Assembly (NCBI GenBank): GCA_964435235.1
Contig: CAYSXZ010000002.1
Location: 1-22,798, forward strand
Length of the DNA stretch: 22,798 nucleotides
Origin: JAVZJR01 sp964435235
Lineage (GTDB): Archaea; Micrarchaeota; Micrarchaeia; Anstonellales; Bilamarchaeaceae
Direction of reading: 5' to 3'
In this document: in pieces, positions 21,684 through 22,798 of the stretch
Layout of the letters: the number at the start of each line of letters is the position of its first letter
How positions within the stretch are numbered: position 1 is the first letter of the stretch
Translations under genes and position numbers: made by a program
Notes under the pieces: model-generated
What the model was told of the DNA's origin: nothing
The model's input: only the letters and a program-made list of their open reading frames with translations
Databases searched by the model: none

Positions 21684-22798
21684 CTATATGTCCAAGTTCT
21701 TAACCTCTACCGCATGCGCTTCTATGAACTCTCTTCTTGGCCCTACTTCTGTTCCCATGAGGATAGTGAATAACTCGTCTGCCATCATCGCATCCCTTAT
21801 TGTCACCTGTTTTAGGGTTCTAGTTTCTGGGTTCATAGTTGTCTCCCAAAGCTGCTCTGGGTTCATCTCACCAAGACCCTTGTACCTCTGTATCTCCGCG
21901 CCTTCAAATCCCTTTTTAAGCAAGGAGTTAAGCTCATCGTCGCTATACGCATAAACAATCTCTTTTCCTTTTTTTAATCTGTACAAAGGGGGTTGAGCGA
22001 TGTATAGATATCCCTTTTCAATTATTGGTCTGAAATAGCGATAGAAGAGCGTCAGTAAAAGTGTTCTTATATGACTTCCGTCAACGTCAGCATCGGTCAT
22101 GATAATTATTTTGTGGTATCTCACCTTTGAAAGGTCGAATTCGTCCTTAATACCAGATCCAATGGCGAGTGCAATTGATTTTATCTCTTCGTTTACAAGG
22201 GCACGATGAAGTGGTGCCTTTTCTATATTAAGTATCTTACCCCTCAGTGGAAGAATTGCCTGATGCCGCCTATCACGTGCCTGCTTGCTCGAACCACCTG
22301 CCGAATCTCCCTCCACTAAGAAAAGCTCGGCTTTGGTTGGATCTCCTTCTGTACAATCTGCAAGCTTTCCTGGCAGGATGCTTGATTCAAACACACTCTT
22401 TCTTCTTATGAGATCCTTCGCCTTTTGTGCTGCCTCCCTTGCCTGCATAGAACGCAAAACCTTCTCTGCTATGGCGCGTGTATCACTTGGACGCTCTTCC
22501 AGGAATGTTTTAAGAGAATCATAAACCACACTGTCCACAAATCCCTTTATCTCACTGTTTCCAAGCTTTGTTTTTGTTTGGCCTTCGAACTGTGGTTCAG
22601 GAACCCTTAGGTTAATCACTGCAGTAAGACCCTCGAGAACATCGCTGCCTGAAAGCCTCTGCTCTCCTTTTAGATAATTTGAGGCTTTTAGGAATTCGTT
22701 GAGAGCGCGCGTAATAGCGGTTTTAAATCCAGTTATATGCGTTCCGCCCTCAACAGTGTTTATGTTATTTACAAAGGAGTATATCATTTCATTATAGG
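21684..22798 (-). CDS. gyrB: DNA gyrase subunit B, C-terminal part (5' end outside window)
   Basis: The visible 371 codons cover the end of the transducer domain and the whole TOPRIM/tail region. The frame is open through the window edge, and residues just before the first Met (Tyr-Asn-Glu) continue the GyrB pattern, so that Met is internal. Key motifs: NNINTVEGGTHITGF, the TOPRIM glutamate in LVEGDSAGGSSKQARDRR, PLRGKILNIEKA, the metal-binding aspartates in MTDADVDGSHIRTLLL, and QRYKGLGEMNPEQLWETTM. It ends in VKNLDI, usual for GyrB. No large insert is seen between TOPRIM and the tail, as in short-type GyrB. Upstream partner of gyrA in the same operon. Confidence 0.96.
   Translation of the reverse strand, partial: YNEMIYSFVNNINTVEGGTHITGFKTAITRALNEFLKASNYLKGEQRLSGSDVLEGLTAVINLRVPEPQFEGQTKTKLGNSEIKGFVDSVVYDSLKTFLEERPSDTRAIAEKVLRSMQAREAAQKAKDLIRRKSVFESSILPGKLADCTEGDPTKAELFLVEGDSAGGSSKQARDRRHQAILPLRGKILNIEKAPLHRALVNEEIKSIALAIGSGIKDEFDLSKVRYHKIIIMTDADVDGSHIRTLLLTLFYRYFRPIIEKGYLYIAQPPLYRLKKGKEIVYAYSDDELNSLLKKGFEGAEIQRYKGLGEMNPEQLWETTMNPETRTLKQVTIRDAMMADELFTILMGTEVGPRREFIEAHAVEVKNLDI

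Noticed and set aside
22787..22798. Met at 22787 as the true start of GyrB
   Set aside because: The frame continues to the window edge and the residues before this Met fit the GyrB family pattern, so the gene is cut by the window.
1..22798. CRISPR array, transposon, toxin-antitoxin or defence island
   Set aside because: No spaced direct repeats, transposase or nuclease motifs, or defence gene signatures were seen; gene content is mainly housekeeping plus surface functions.

Overview
This is a dense stretch of archaeal chromosome, AT-rich by eye. The archaeal markers are a two-subunit primase (PriS/PriL), deoxyhypusine synthase, an Lhr helicase, a KaiC-like ATPase, an archaeal SepF, a Y-family polymerase with a C-terminal PCNA-binding peptide, TATA-like boxes and a tRNA-Asp gene without encoded CCA. 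A bacterial-type gyrB-gyrA pair sits at the right end. Small genes, 1-10 bp spacers, tail-to-tail gene ends and an intron-broken tRNA suggest a small-genome lineage such as DPANN. The phylum cannot be fixed from this window.

Layout. 1-2700 (+): prepilin peptidase, a processive-type family 2 glycosyltransferase and a membrane-tethered thioredoxin-like protein, a tight cell-surface operon. 2700-6140: a small OB-fold protein (-), an unrecognised 60-aa ORF, Lhr (+), and an eight-cysteine zinc protein (-) ending 1 bp from Lhr. 6190-7380 (+): KaiC-like ATPase, then SepF. 7387-8322 (-): adenosine-specific-kinase family protein and a nucleotidyltransferase resembling archaeal FAD synthase. 8376-8858 (+): dUTPase/dCTP-deaminase-fold protein. 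8885-11307 (-): DNA polymerase IV and a COG2403-type P-loop protein. 11371-14793 (+): deoxyhypusine synthase, an integral membrane protein, PriL and PriS. 14866-18278: a pilin-like secreted protein (+), tail-to-tail with an ABC-2 exporter (-) whose permease carries a large sequon-rich coiled-coil ectodomain. 18313-18847 (-): a conserved-looking 128-aa protein and a 28-residue acidic ORF. 18988-19123 (+): tRNA-Asp. 19148-22798 (-): gyrA and the 3' part of gyrB.

The most unusual element is the tRNA-Asp(GTC) gene. It folds as a normal tRNA only after removing two introns of about 31-32 nt, one in the D loop and one in the T loop (59/60). The anticodon loop is uninterrupted. The T-loop junction forms a textbook bulge-helix-bulge.

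Two initiation styles are visible. Several promoter-proximal genes (lhr, dut, dinB, dhs, priL, the ABC ATPase) have an AT box centred 24-28 nt before the start codon and no clear Shine-Dalgarno, which suggests leaderless mRNAs. Others use GGTG(A)- or GGAGG-type ribosome sites. These sites moved several starts inward from the longest open frame. I saw no CRISPR array, transposase, integrase or recognisable defence system.
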